Shown here: one piece after another, positions 21,181 through 33,296 of the stretch
Layout: every line of letters begins with the position of its first letter
Position numbering within the stretch: position 1 is the stretch's first letter
Source of the DNA: Bagarius yarrelli
Lineage: Eukaryota > Chordata > Actinopteri > Siluriformes > Sisoridae
Direction of reading: 5' to 3'
DNA length: 64,000 nucleotides
Assembly: GCA_005784505.1 (NCBI GenBank)
Contig: VCAZ01000120.1
Coordinates: 1,005,001-1,069,000, forward strand
Notes under the pieces: model-generated
The model's database searches: none
What the model was told of the DNA's origin: nothing
What the model saw: only the letters and a program-made list of their open reading frames with translations
Translations under genes and position numbers: made by a program

Positions 21181-22060
21181 CTACAGGACCCCATGGTGCT
21201 ACAACAACATATAATACATGAACATACAACACAGCGCTAATGAGAATAAATAGAGAATAAATTGTCCTAGTTACATATAGTACGTGTGCAACCTGCTGCT
21301 AACAAGACAAACAGTGCAAATTAACAATACAAACATCGTTTGAGGCAGAGCAAATATACAATATAGAACCCTCTACTGTATTGCCACATTCTCATGGTGC
21401 AGTTTTCCCCAACGACCATCAGATGGCGACAAAACTGGGTTTTGTGCTTTGTTTGTCTGTCCTGTAATTAGTTGCTGGTTTTTGTACTGTTCCATATTAT
21501 TGTCCTCTATCAGTGTGTGTAATAATTCCCCTGTGTGTAATTTCTGTGATTATCCTCGTGTTTCAGCTCCCTGAAACAGGCCCAGTGATCAGAGAGACAG
21601 GAAGAAAAAAGAGCCTGTTTCACCTCCTATTTATATTCTTCCTTTTTCAGCTTTCACTTTGTTTTCTTCCCCACCTTTGAACTCTTTTTCTTCCATGCCA
21701 ACACCTTTATCCTACACACCACCATCCTGTGTTGTCTGGCTAAACTCTCTCCCACCACCATTTTACAGTCACTATTCTCTTTCAGATCACTTCATCTACA
21801 AAAGATGTAATCTACTTGTGTGCTCCTTCCTCTGCTCACTCCCTCTGTCACTATATGCCACTCTCTCTTCTGAAAATAAGTATTTACCACAGCTATCTCC
21901 ATCCGCTTAGAAATTATAAGACAGATATTTTTATATCTGTAAAATTCAAAAACGAACTTATATAATAATGTGGTTGTTATTAAATTTTTTATATCGGATT
22001 TCTATATGTGTCAGTCTGTGTTCAAACCTTGCTTATGTCTCTGAATAAGATTTTGTCTTA
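21181..22060. repeat. LINE 3'-UTR remnant and unassigned DNA
   Basis: 21178-21350 on the minus strand resembles the LINE 3' UTR at 39840-39960 (agcaccatggggtcctg...). 21350-22060 is T/C-rich, with an 83-aa frame of low complexity that I do not accept as a gene. Confidence 0.45.
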
Positions 22061-22990
22061 AAATTTAATTTAGATCTTAATAAACTATTAATGCAAATGA
22101 GTCCCAAACCAAACACCAAAACAAGATCATGACGTTGGGTTTTATTTTTATCATTGTTTAATTTTCCAGCCTTTTAGTGTTAAAGTTAAGTTTTAAGTAT
22201 TATTGAAGAAAATTGAAGCTGAGCAGAGATGTTTTAAATGCGACTATATTAATGTGCTTGTATATAAAAAGCCGTACGTTTGTTTTTAAATTTAGTTTAT
22301 TAATTAATAAATGAACTGAAATGATGTTTTTTATTATTTTATTGACTGAGTTAATAATTTAATTTTATTCAATTAAAATGTTTTATCAATTTTACAATGA
22401 ACTTTATCACAAAGAACTTTCACAGTAATAAAGAAATTCATACATCTGAATTCACTGTACAACACATTGAACTTTTGCTGCTCGGACGCCTCTAAATTGC
22501 AACAACGGCCTTTTTATGGATGCAGTAAAATAAAATTGTAAAAAATTCTATTTCATCCATCTTTTAAATAACAGCAGTTAAAACATTTGTAAATTCTAGA
22601 CTGAAATCTAATCATACATTTCTAAAACATTTACATTCAATAAAACATTTCACAACTGACATACATAAGAAATGTCACTACCGTATTAAAAACTACTGAT
22701 TACTTTAAGTCATCATCGTAGTTAACAATTTAAACTCTAAAGTGGTATTAGGCCTTTGTTTGCTTGTCTATCACAAAAAATTTGATCTAACAAAGCACGA
22801 GCAGATTAGATACAGATTTTTTGTCTTTTTACGAGAAGTATTATAAAATGCCTTTTAGCAGTGTTTTAAATTCTCACAGGATGATTTGCTTATGATAAAA
22901 GCCTTTAACTGTAAATCTTTTCACAGCGCTAAAGGGCTCGAATAGTATTTCGAGGAAATTGCTATTGTTTTATTATACAACATATTTAGT
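22060..22990 (-). pseudogene. FABP-like remnant P1
   Basis: Minus strand. A 3' flank (22060-22440) leads to an exon 4 remnant (22440-22530; GTTGTTGCAATTTAGAGGCG, an early stop shared with P2). Then comes a trace of exon 3 (reverse of tttcatccatctttt near 22548), followed directly by intron-1/exon-1-like sequence of an upstream decayed unit (22640-22760). Exons 1 and 2 and the upstream module are deleted. With P2 it forms a head-to-head pair around the LINE at 23.0-23.9 kb. Confidence 0.65.
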
Positions 22991-23024
22991 GATTATCTCT
23001 CTTTTCTATATCGCAACTACAGCA

Positions 23025-23905
23025 GGGGGCGGAGCCTTTTCTTTCAGAGCCCCAAAGTTATGGAATAGCCTCCCTACGAATGTTTGAGAATTAGACACAG
23101 TCTCAGTGTTTAAGTTTAGGCTAAAAACATATTTATTTAGTCAAGCATTTTGTATAGATTCACCTTAGATAAAGGAGCAGATCTGGGGGATTGATGGATG
23201 TTGAGTATTATGGTATGTTAGATGTCTTCCCCACTCTTATTGATCACTGTGTTAATGATGAGCGGCTGGTTTCTTAAGACATATCAGGGAGCCCTCATGT
23301 CTGTGTTTCCCTCTGGTTCTCCTTTTAGTTATGCTGACCTAGTTAGTCTTGCCGAAGTCCATGCTTGCACTTCACATTAAATACACAATCACTTCATACA
23401 CTGTGATTACAGTCTTTCTTTCTTTCTTTTTCTCTCTCTCTCTCTCCCACTGTCAAGCTATATACCTCAACCGAGCTGCCAGTGATCCAGTCCCCATTTC
23501 CACTCCGGACCTGTCAGACCCTCCAATGTGACCCGCCTCCAGTTGATGACCACACCAGGGTGACCGATGATGTTTTCACTCTGCCATAAAGATGTTTCAG
23601 CTGTTCTCCGAGGACTTATGACTTACGGTGCTTACACACACAAATAGTGTGGCTGCATAATTCCTGATACCTGTTTTTCTCCCAAATAAGGATGGGTTCT
23701 CTGTTGAGTCTGGTTCCTCTCAAGGTTTCTTCCTATTCCGTCTCAGGGGTTTTCCTTGCCACCGTCGCCCTCGGCTGGCATATCAGGGACAAACTGATTT
23801 CTGATTAATTTCATTTTATAATCTCTTTAATTGTCTACAGCTGCTTTGTGACAATCAGCATTGTAAAAAGCGCCATACAAATAAAACTGAATAGAATTAA
23901 ATTGA
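23025..23905 (+). mobile_element. LINE (L2-like) 3' end
   Basis: The ORF2 tail (APKLWNSLPTNV, then SVFKFRLKTYLFSQAF) is read with small gaps from 23040. A 3' UTR with 'ttccttgccaccgtcgccct' follows, then the typical terminus 'gcgccatacaaataaaactg' plus short GAATT-type repeats. 5' truncated. Confidence 0.75.
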
Positions 23906-24059
23906 ACATCAACGGAAATTTATTGATTTTAAAAATGTATAACTTTTTTAATGAAACTGCTTAGTTGATCAATTTAGCAGTTTGGGAAACACAAAATGTC
24001 AATTTAACTAAAGTTTACCAAACTTTTGATATCAAATGAATGTAAATTTTCGTAAGCAG

Positions 24060-24450
24060 TGTAGCTGTAACAGATAACCAGACTAAAGACAAGAGTTTGT
24101 CAAAATCCAGATGGCTGGCTACGTGTATTGCCAGGGATGATCGGCAGGTAAGGATATGTATATTAACAGTAAGAGTGTCCAAAGTGCAGAAGTACAGTCT
24201 CTTATGGGTTCATCGGGTTCAGAGACTATCCCAACCACCTCTGAAAGAGCGAAAGGCAGGAGGGAGACACCCTGCACAGGTTGCCAGTCCATCACAGGGC
24301 TCCACACAAACACACACACACTCACAGTCACGTCTATAGGGAATTTAGAATCACCAATCAATCTAACATACATGTTTTTGGACTGTGGGAGGACACCGGA
24401 GAACCCGGAGTAAACCCGTGCAAGAACCCACAGGGAGACTCCACATGCAG
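24060..24450 (+). repeat. Dispersed fish repeat inserted in FABP debris
   Basis: 24240-24450 matches the family also seen at 48700-49000 ('tggactgtgggaggacaccg', 'gtccatcacagggctccaca'). 24075-24195 (ccagactaaagacaagagtt) has a related copy at 42110-42235, also next to a FABP remnant. Confidence 0.7.
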
Positions 24451-24640
24451 GTGCAGGGTACAAACATGATTACAGTCAGAGTGTGTGTTTAATTACTAAT
24501 TGTAAAGTTACAGACTTAAACTAGCTGTATTTACTAATATATTTACTATATTTTTTACTATATATTTTATTTCACAGACACTGAAATGTGATGGTGTTGA
24601 AGCACAGCGCATCTATGAAAAGGCTGTTGTTGCAATTTAG
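24451..24640 (+). pseudogene. FABP-like remnant P2 (end of exon 3 and exon 4)
   Basis: The end of exon 3 (cagggtacaaacatgattac, 24454-24473) lacks its normal frame and donor context. After intron 3, exon 4 starts at 24579 (TTTCACAG/ACACTG) and encodes TLKCDGVEAQRIYEKAVVAI and then a stop. The RxY ligand pair (RIY) is kept, but the long C-terminal tail of copies A and B is absent. Exons 1-2 are gone, replaced by the dispersed repeat. Confidence 0.7.
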
Positions 24641-25829
24641 AGGCGTCCGAGCTGCAAAAGTTCAATGTGTCGTACAGTAAATTTAAAAGTATGAATTTCT
24701 TTATCCCTGTAAGTCCATCAATAAAAGGATTTTAAAAACATTATTCCCAGTTCCTTTTTTGATTAATAAACTAAATCTGTTTTACATCAAACAGACTATT
24801 ATAGTCACATTTAAAACATCTCTGCTTAGCTCAAATTTTCCATAATACTTAATACATTAAAACTTTAACAAAAGACTCAGAGTTAAAGAATTACATAATA
24901 TGAAAAATAAAACCCAATGTAATGATCTTGTTTTAAATATCTTTGTATTTACAGTTTATTAAGAATTAAAATAAATTGCAAGACAAAATCTTATTTAGAC
25001 ACATAAGCAAGGTTTAAACACAGACCGGCACATATAGAAATCTGATATATTAAATATTTGTATGCTTGAATTTTACAAATATAAAATATCTGTTTGATAC
25101 TTAATATACATAGGGTTAGGGTTACTCACTTAATTGGCAGACTACTGGAATGAATGCCCAGGTCAGAACAAGACCTAACTGGCTAAATGACCTGCTTGAC
25201 TAACAGCCCAGAGAAATTTCAGTTAAAAGACATAAACTGAGACTTTAAAAAATGATGCACTTAGTTTGACTAAATATTCTAAAAGAGATGGTTTTCCCCA
25301 TAAAAAATATCAGATATGCAATAAAGAAAACTAACTGGAGCCCAGTAGAAAATTATTGAAGTCTCTCGTCCACATGCCCCACAAAATTCAGAATTAAAGA
25401 TATCATAGATCAATTTAAAAGATTCACACTTTAGATGTGTCTAATGGTTTAAAATGAGCAGATGTTTATGGTATGAAAAAAGGTAGGGCTAGATCAAAGA
25501 AGTATAAAGTTTGGTTTATAAATTCATTCTAAACAGTATGTATAAAAAATTATCAATTTACTAGTTTGAAAAAACCTGGCTTTCATATTATGTTATTTTA
25601 AATGAGTCTAGTTTACTTTATAAACATGAGTGTTGGAGGGGTTGCATCAATTTAAAATAAAACATTTTATAGAGCTTTATTAAGTTAAAAGATTGTTGCT
25701 ATGGGCTTTCAGGTCTGTACTGTAATTTTATTAAAACTAATAGATTATGCTGGCTGCAGATAAAGCTTACTGTATACTCTGTTACAATAAGTTAGTAAAA
25801 GTCTAATATATTAAATTCCATGAACTATG
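24641..25829. other. 3' flank of P2, then unassigned AT-rich DNA
   Basis: 24690-25000 resembles the 3' flank of copy A. 25100-25830 may be the eroded 5' part of the following LINE but has no recognisable protein segment. Confidence 0.45.
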
Positions 25830-27340
25830 TTAGAACCATCAATTCTGCCACAAAAGACTGCTTTGTAAGCACTCTTTCTGATTTATCCCAATTCCCTAGC
25901 ATGTCCAATAGCTTGATAAAACTTGATAATGTAATAGAAAATATGGACTCTTGTAGCATTTTAAATACAGTTGCTCCTTTACACTTAAGGTAGGTTAAGA
26001 AAAACAGTTTGGCACCGTGGTATAATCAACACACACTTGCCCTAAAGAAAGCCACCAGAAAAATTATGAGCAGCTGGAAAACTAAATACGAAACTAAACT
26101 GGAAAAGTAGCCTCTCCTACAAAAAATAACATTAAAAACTGCTAGATCTGATTACTTTTCATCACTCTTAGAAGGTGTTGACATTTTCCAACAGCACAGC
26201 AGTGAAGAATTCAGAAACTAATTTGATTCCAAAATCGATACTATTGGAAATAAAATCGTAACCATGCAGCAAACAGCTTCAGTTAATTACTTATCGCATC
26301 AGATAGTGGTTATTCCTGAAGTCACAGGTGCACTTCTGAATATAACTAATTTATCATTGTCATTAGGATATGTCCCCAAACAATTAAACTGGCCGCTCAT
26401 TAAAAAAACACAACTTGATCCCAAAGATCTAATTACAGACCGATCTCAAACCTCCCACTTCTGTCTAGGATACTTGAGACGGTAGTATTATCACACTTAA
26501 ATTTTACTTTAGAAAAAAATTGTATTTGTAAGGATTTCCAGTCAGGATTTAGATCCTATCATGAGACTGCTAAGACTGCCCTAATTAGAGTTACTAATAA
26601 CCTGCTGCTATCAGCTGATAATGGTTGTCTCTCCTTATTAGTGATATTGGCTATTATAGTGCTGTGTTTCACATTGTCAACAACAACATTTTTAAAAATA
26701 AATGACAAAACCTTACTATTCGAAAAACTAACTGAATGTGTAATCTATAAAAAAAATGAAATGACAAAAAAATTCTTTTTGCTGAATCCTGAAAAAAACG
26801 AGGTGTTACTTATCAGACATAAAGCCTCGGCATGTAATAATCTAGATCACTGTCTAAACAAACTCCAGCTGGTTAAAAATGCAGCGGCTAGAACCAAAAA
26901 TTAAGAGCATATTATCCTGGTTCTGTCAACACTGCACTGGCTCCCTATTAAATATCGAATAGATCTTGTTAATTACTTATAAATAGTATCTCAGTACCTG
27001 AATATGCTCCTATCCTATTATAGTCTTCCATGTCTGCTGCGCTTTCAAAACCCTGGCAATCTGATAATAGCTAGAATAACAAAACAACTGCATGTGCCAG
27101 ATTCTTTTTTTTATTTAGCGCCCAAACTTTGGAATAATTTACCCTGCACTGTTTGGGAGGCACACCACTCAGCCAGATTAACTCTAGATTAAAAAGACAT
27201 CTCTTTAACCTGGACTACACATAATACCCACATTTTCATTATTCAAATCCATTAAAGGATTGTTAAGTTGCAATAATCAGATCAACTGGAACCGGGAAAC
27301 ACCACCGATAACACACAGTATATTTGTCGAATAGCGTCGA
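25830..27340 (+). mobile_element. LINE (L2-like) ORF2, heavily decayed
   Basis: Pieces of ORF2 in order: KATRKIMSSWKTKYETKLEK and ITLKTARSDYFSSLLEG (about 26040-26180), LGYVPKQLNWPLIKKTQLDP (26370), SGFRSYHETAKTALIRVTN-like (26535), CLNKLQLVKNAAARTKN (26850), then SLPCLLRFQNPGNLIIARIT and LPCTVWEAH (27010-27170). Frameshifts and stops occur throughout. The 3' end around 27340 repeats 4260-4345. Confidence 0.75.
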
Positions 27341-27559
27341 CACTAACTAAGTCTGACTTGACTTGACTTGACTAGTGATAACTTATTGTTGATAAAAGTG
27401 CTGAAAATTAAGTGTAGAGAGTTATACTTACTATAGTTATTACAATACAATTTTACTACATTATTTCAGGGCGTCAATGTACATGATCAAACCTAAAATC
27501 CACAGTCTTTAGAGAGATGGAACAACTTATATCTTTATTTATAAAATGGGCAAAGTGGC

Positions 27560-28095
27560 TACTTTAAAACATTAAGATTAAGATAATCTTTATTGATCCC
27601 ACAGTGGGGAAATTAAATTGTTACGGTGGCTCAGATACAGAAACAATTAAGTAGAAAAATCGAAAAAATGTGCAATAGAAAAGTGCAAATTGTGAGAAAT
27701 AAAAACAATTTACGATAAAAACACTAAAAATCTAAAAGTATTTACAGTTAGTTATGTGCATCTGTAGTTGTGCAGTCTAACAGCAGTGGGTACCTGCGGA
27801 ACCGCTCCTTCCTACACGGAGGGTGTAACAGTCTGCTACTGAAGGAGCTGCTCATAGCCTCCACGGTCTGATGCAGTGGGTGAGAGGTGTTGTCTATGAT
27901 GGATGTCATCTTAACCAACATCCTCTTCTTGCCCACCTCCTCCACAGAGTCCAGTGGACAGCCCAGGACAGAACTGGCCCTCCTGACCAGTTTGTTAAGT
28001 CTCTTTCTGTCCCGGTCTGTGCTGCCTGCTCCCCAGCAGACCACAGCGGACCACAGCAGACCAAAACATGCCAGACGAGTTGAAGTCAACAATTC
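27560..28095 (-). mobile_element. LINE ORF2 C-terminal fragment, antisense
   Basis: A 114-aa minus-strand frame (28092-27748) has FGLLWSAVVCWGAG, RLNKLVRRASSVLGCPLDSV and SSFSSRLLHPPCRKERFRRY. This is the C-terminus of a fish non-LTR retrotransposon. It is followed by a 3' UTR ending 'ttattgatcccacagtgggg' (plus-strand reading). 5' truncated. Confidence 0.8.
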
Positions 28096-28099
28096 AAAT

Positions 28100-28519
28100 T
28101 TATGAAAGTTTTAAACAGAAATATAAAATAGATAAAAACAAACCTCATTAATATTGAAAATACATCAACATGTATCTTGTTTTGTTTTGTATTGTATATT
28201 TTCACTCTGGCTTGTATGTTTGCAGCAGGTTGCACACATGTACTTTATGTGACTAGGACAGTTTATTTTCTAGTTGTTAGCGCTGTTTTGCTTTTTTAGG
28301 TTTAATGTAGCTCTTTGTTGTTTTTTGTAGCACCATGAGGTTCTGTAGAAATGTTTTTGTTCACTGTGTACTGCGCCTTATATATATGACCGTAATTACA
28401 ACTGTTATTCTTGTTTTGCAATTATTTGTGGTTTATTCAAAAATATTTATATTCGAAAATATATTTAGTTTAAATATTTGGAATCTATATGTAATTTAAA
28501 TGTATGTGTGTGTGTGTGT

Positions 28520-28604
<85 letters not shown>

Positions 28605-28780
28605 TAAACATGAAGATAAACATCCGTTACCTATATATGATTATGTATTCTATATTTATGAGTTACAGTATATGTGTTTATTTGGAAAAATATATAACAA
28701 TAGTCATTTTTGCAATATTTTTAAATATATGTTAAATATATATACAAGTATCAGACAGATATTTTTATATCTGTAATATC
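28100..28780. repeat. LINE 3' remnant and (GT)n(AT)n microsatellite
   Basis: 28160-28400 resembles the LINE 3' UTR at 39780-39990. A GT run (28502-28541) turns into about 30 AT repeats (28541-28602). Confidence 0.75.
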
Positions 28781-29081
28781 CAAACATGAACTTGTATGTT
28801 AAATATCAGACTTTCATAATTTGCCATATATCAGATTTCTATGTGTGACAGTCTGTCTTACAATTTAATTTAGTTTTCAATAAACTGCATCTGCAAATGG
28901 TTTTTCAAAACGACCACCACAACAAGATCATTACATTGAGTTTTATTTTTATTTTACATCATTCTTTAATTTTTCAGCCTTTCTATATTATGGAAAATGT
29001 GTTTGTATATGAAAAAGTTTGTTTTTGGATGTAAAATAGATTTAGTTTATTAATCAATAAATGAACTGAAAATTATGTATT

Positions 29082-29095
29082 TTTATTAGTTTATT
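29082..29095 (-). terminator. Poly(A) signals of FABP copy B
   Basis: Two overlapping AATAAA-type hexamers on the minus strand, about 110 nt beyond the copy B stop, in a 3' flank conserved with copies A and P1. Confidence 0.55.
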
Positions 29096-29202
29096 GACTG
29101 ACTTATTAATTCAATTCATTCAATTATAATGTTTTATCACTTGTAACAATGAAATTTTCCACATATTCCTTAACGGATATAAAGAAATGTATACATTTAA
29201 AT

Positions 29203-30036
29203 TCACTGTACGACACATACCCTACCCACTTTAACTAGAGAAACTGGCACTTGGGTTGTAGCTTTGCTCAAGTTTGCAACAACAGCCTTTTCATAGATGC
29301 GCTTTGCTTCAACACCATCACATTTCAGTGTCTGTAGGAGAAAATTAAAAGGTTATTACTAAATACTTCTGATTTAAAAGTCTGTAACTTTAATCAAACA
29401 CACACACTCTTACCATAATCATGTTTGTACCCTGGACCTCACGGATAATCGTGGTTTCTATTTTATCCATCTTTTGCACCTGAACCAGCTGATTTTCATT
29501 AAGGCTCATGGTAATCTGGGGAAACACAGACATGCAGTTATCTTATGTAGATATTTATGACAGATCAACATTTTAGGACTTACTTTATTTTAAAAATAGA
29601 CTCTCATACTGTGACAAACATCAGCAAGGTTCGGAAAAATAACTAAAAAATGTAAAGGGTCTTACTAAGAAATGTCTCCCATTAGGAGCATTCAACTGGA
29701 ACTCTTTATCCAGTGTGAAGCTCAGTTTCCCGGTGTATTTGGTAGTCTTTATTTCCCAGACCACCTGGTCGTCCTCTTCAGAGAAGGTCTCAGATATTAC
29801 AGAATCGTCCGGGACTTGTTCAATTCCTGTAAAAGTGTACAGAAAAAAACATCAGTTAAAATTAATGATAAATTCCATGTAAAATGTCATTTTTTTATGT
29901 TTAAATCATGTCAGAATATTAACGTTTAAATTTTCTATACATTGAAAAATGTCACTAAAAAATTACCGATTGCCTTTAAGTAATTATCATAGTTGACACT
30001 TTGGACGAGTTTCCATGTTCCTAGAAAGTCTTCCAT
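29203..30036 (-). CDS. FABP-like gene copy B, intact, with C-terminal extension
   Basis: Exons 30036-29967, 29826-29666, 29515-29414 and 29331-29203 (70, 161, 102 and 129 nt) join in phase with GT-AG introns to give 153 aa. The four-exon layout and 102-nt exon 3 are typical of cytosolic FABPs. Residues 6-23 (GTWKLVQSVNYDNYLKAI) satisfy the family signature. R102 (TTIIREV) and R122-x-Y124 (AKRIYEKA) correspond to the ligand-carboxylate residues R106, R126 and Y128 of heart FABP, all shifted by exactly four. The shift arises from exon 2, 161 nt instead of the usual 173, with the loss in or near helix II and the first following strand. The usual FABP end is at A127; a 26-residue tail (VVANLSKATTQVPVSL...) follows. 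Exon 3-4 pieces look like FABP2/FABP3 but I cannot assign a subtype. A TATA box lies 89 bp upstream. It is the only fully intact copy in the array. Confidence 0.85.
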
Positions 30037-30124
30037 GTTTCTAATGTAGTAGCAGGACTCAGTTTGTTCACGAAAATGATGCTCTTCTAAGCTGATATGA
30101 ATTCTGTGGTTCTGTACGAGATCA

Positions 30125-30130
30125 TTTATA
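30125..30130 (-). promoter_or_regulatory. TATA box of FABP copy B
   Basis: TATAAA on the minus strand, in the conserved promoter block (tcctcccagaaaac upstream, gatctcgtacagaaccac downstream), 89 bp before the ATG. Confidence 0.65.
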
Positions 30131-30599
30131 GAGCAGTTTTCTGGGAGGAGACAGCAGGGTTTTACATTCCCACAGATTAATTTGGTTAGATTTACATTGT
30201 TTGGCTGTAAATTCAGTTCCTGTTAACCCTGTGGGCTGAACTGAATTTACAGCCAAACAATGTAACAGTTTGCTTAATGATTTGGTAGTTTATCTCTTTT
30301 TCATAATTCAAAATATTTAGTGATTATTTGTCTTTTTTGCTATGTTGCAACATTAAATTTAATCATTTTAAAATAGATTCTTTTTCTATTTTATTTATTA
30401 TATAAAACTGCATAACAAAGCGCTGTGGAAAACCTAAAACATCAACTTGTCTATCAGTCACTAAACTTTTAAACTCAAATATTTGTATAATTTTTGTAAA
30501 CTGCAATGGTCATGTGTAATTTTCCTATGATCAGGTTTCAGATTCACTTAATGTCATCAAACCCCAGAGCATTTATTTATATCTATGAAGAATAGAAAG

Positions 30600-31500
30600 T
30601 TACACATTATATTTTGGTGCTTTTATATATCTGCATTTCTGTGAATTGTTTTTACTGTTCCTGCATGTTTGTTTCTCTCCATATCTAATTCAGGCTCTTT
30701 ATCTCTTTTCTGTCTCACAATATTCCCCGGACACTCAGGATCCACATGTATTGTAATAAAAATGGAGATGTGGTCAACAAAAGGTATAACAACAGGGAGT
30801 AATTTGTTCATGGAGGTAAATGTACACTTGGAGTGGCTGTCCAATCAGTGTGGATAAAACACCTAGAGATGTTTACCTCAAACTTATTGACCTGCAGTCA
30901 GATACACTAATAGCAGAGTGTTTTAATCAGTATCACTGCTGGACTTTTCCTCTTCTCTTGAAATTTTAAATGAGCTCTGGACCAGAGAAGATGGTGACAT
31001 TTTTAATGAATCATATTCACATATGACTCTTCTGTATGTTAGAGTTTTAACTGACATTTTTACAACACCTGTGAACGTGTACAGAAAAATTACAGCAGGT
31101 AAAAACAATCAATATTATAGACTGAACTTTTCGAAAGTCAAAACATTTACATTTAATTGAAACTACCATACATAAGAAATGTCACTGAAGTATTAAAAAA
31201 ACTACTAATTACTTTAAGTACTCATCATAGTTAACACTTAATAGTTAACAAGTCTTCATGTTACGATGTTTTTAATGTGGTATCAGGTCTCTGTTTGCTT
31301 GGATATTACAAAAAAATTAGCTCTTTCAAAATATTAGCAAATGATATACAAACTTTTTGGCTCTGTATGAAAGATATTATAAAAAGGCCTTCTAGCAATT
31401 TCTTTCCAGTTCTTACAGGATAATTTGCTTAGAATTTTACTTATTTGTATTTGTAACTATACATTTGTCCACAGGGCTCAACGGCTCGCTGTTGTTTTGA
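30600..31500 (-). pseudogene. Decayed FABP-like unit plus module upstream of copy B
   Basis: Minus strand. At 31275-31185 an exon-1 relic keeps 'acatgaagacttgtt' and 'gttaactatgatgagtactt', matching copy B exon 1 with deletions. An intron follows, then the acceptor (acgttcacag/gtgttg, about 31070) and an exon-2-like open stretch (GVVKMSVKTLTY...VQSSFKISREEEKSSSDTD) ending in a stop. The conserved module follows (30890-30620), nearly identical to those at 17.6 and 32.4 kb, ending with the TATA-like atatataaaagc. An older FABP copy is the best explanation. Confidence 0.6.
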
Positions 31501-31749
31501 TGAACTTGCCATCATTTTAGGATACAACATATTCAGTAATAATTAAACAAAGATAATTAAAAGTGCTTTAGAAGATGCAGAAAATTTACATTACATTACA
31601 GTTTACATTTTAAGATTTCCACAGTGCTTGTTTTGTGAGTTATGAGCATATTATATTAAGCAGTTCTATTTAAAAAGTTATTTTTAAAAGTTATAAATTC
31701 TATAATAAAATGCAAAGATTTAATTTTTACGACATAAATGTATTAAATG

Positions 31750-32640
31750 TGTGTATTATGGGCTGACAAAAAGTTCATTAAAAGTTAGTCGTTGAGCCCT
31801 GTGGGCAAATTTACATTAACACACACACTAGCAAAATTATAAGCTAATTATTCTGTGAGAATTCCGAACACAGCTAGAAGATAACCCTAGAAGACATTTT
31901 ATAATAGTTACTATGCAGATCCGGAACACTGTAGGTCATATGCTTGTATTTCGTGAAAGCATAGTTTTTGTGATACTAAAGAAAACAGAGGTCTGATACA
32001 ACATTAACATGAAGACTTGCTGAAACTGTCAACTATAATAAGGAATTTAAAGTAATCACTAGTTTTTTTAATACTGCAGTGACATTTCTTATGTATGGCA
32101 GTTCTTAAATATTTATTTAACTGTTATTTTGCTGTACACTTTCACAGGTGTTGTACAAATATAAGTAAAAACTCTATAATCCAAAAGAGGAGCCATATGT
32201 GAACATGATTCAGTAAAAATGTCACCATCTTCTCTGGTCCAAAGCTCATTTAAAGTTCTTCTAGTGACACTGCTATTAGTGTATCTGACTGCAGGTCAAT
32301 AAGTTTGAGGTAAACATCTCTAGGTGTTTTATCCACACTGATTGGACAGCCACTCCAAGTGTACATTTACCTCCATGAACAAATTACTCCCTGTTGTTAT
32401 ACCTTTTGTTGACCACATCTCCATTTTTATTACAATACATGTGGATCCTGAGTGTCTGGGGAATATTGTGAGACAGAAAAGAGATAAAGAGCCTGAATTA
32501 GATATGGAGAGAAACAAACATGCAGGAACAGTAAAAACAATTCACAGAAATGCAGATATATAAAAGCACCAAAATATAATGTGTAACTTTCTATTCTTCA
32601 TCCATGTTCATGATTCAAAATAAATATAAATGCTCTGGGG
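31750..32640 (+). pseudogene. Decayed FABP-like unit plus module upstream of copy C
   Basis: The plus-strand mirror of the unit at 30600-31500. The exon-1 relic is at 32005-32065 (catgaagacttgctgaaact, caactataataaggaattta). The acceptor is at about 32140 (actttcacag/gtgttg), the exon-2 relic has in-frame stops, and the module lies at 32290-32570. The outer parts of the two arms differ clearly (many substitutions and indels) while the modules are almost identical. Confidence 0.6.
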
Positions 32641-33149
32641 TTTGATAAAATCAAGTGATTCTAAAATCTGATGAATGAAAAAAAATCACACTTGGGCACT
32701 GCTGTTCACTAAAATTGTATTTATTTCACATTTAGTGAGCGATAGTTTAGTTGACATTTTAGTTTTCTACAGTGCTTGTTCCGGAAATGTAAGTCAATTA
32801 AGCAGTTTTATTTAAAAATATTATATTTTTAAAGCAATGAATCCTATTTTAAAATGCATAATTTAATGTGCACATAGCAAGAAAGAAAAAATAATTATTA
32901 ATTATGTTGAATTATTAAAAATAGACAAATTCACAACATATTATCGAACTATTTGACCCTGTGGGGGAACTGAATTTACAACCTTAATTTAACAAGGTTA
33001 AATTAACCAAAGAATCTGTGGAATGTAAAACTGCTGTCTCCTCCCAGAAAACTGTCTATAAATGATCTCGTACAGAACCACAGAAATTCATATCAGCTTA
33101 GAAGAGCATCATTTCGTGAACAAACTGTCCTGCTACTACATTAGAAAAC

Positions 33150-33220
33150 ATGGAAGACTTTCTAGGAACATGGAAACTCGTCCAAAGTGTCAACTATGAT
33201 AATTACTTAAAGGCCACTCG
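33150..33220 (+). pseudogene. FABP-like copy C, exon 1 only, cut by assembly gap
   Basis: Exon 1 matches copy B base for base except for one extra C (aaggccactcg against aaggcaatcg/aaggcactcg), which makes it 71 nt and shifts the frame before the donor. A TATA box is present at 33057-33062 and the promoter block is nearly identical to B. Intron 1 is identical to B up to the gap at 33297; the sequence after the gap is unrelated. The extra base and other single-base differences near the gap may be assembly errors, so pseudogene status is uncertain. Confidence 0.6.
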
Positions 33221-33296
33221 GTAATTTTTTAGTGACATTTTTCAATGTATAGAAAATTTAAACGTTAATATTCTGACATGATTTAAACATAAAAAA

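Noticed and set aside
21659..21910. 83-codon frame rich in Ser/Pro/Leu
   Set aside because: Low-complexity T/C-rich sequence, no conserved counterpart in the other repeats of the array, no splice or domain context.
28478..28776. 85- and 90-codon frames with CVCV and YIYI runs
   Set aside because: They are a translation of the (GT)n(AT)n microsatellite.
31140..33296. Pure palindromic-read artefact explaining copies B and C
   Set aside because: The outer arms differ by many substitutions and indels, so at least the pair is real; only the inner near-identical part and the gap remain suspicious.
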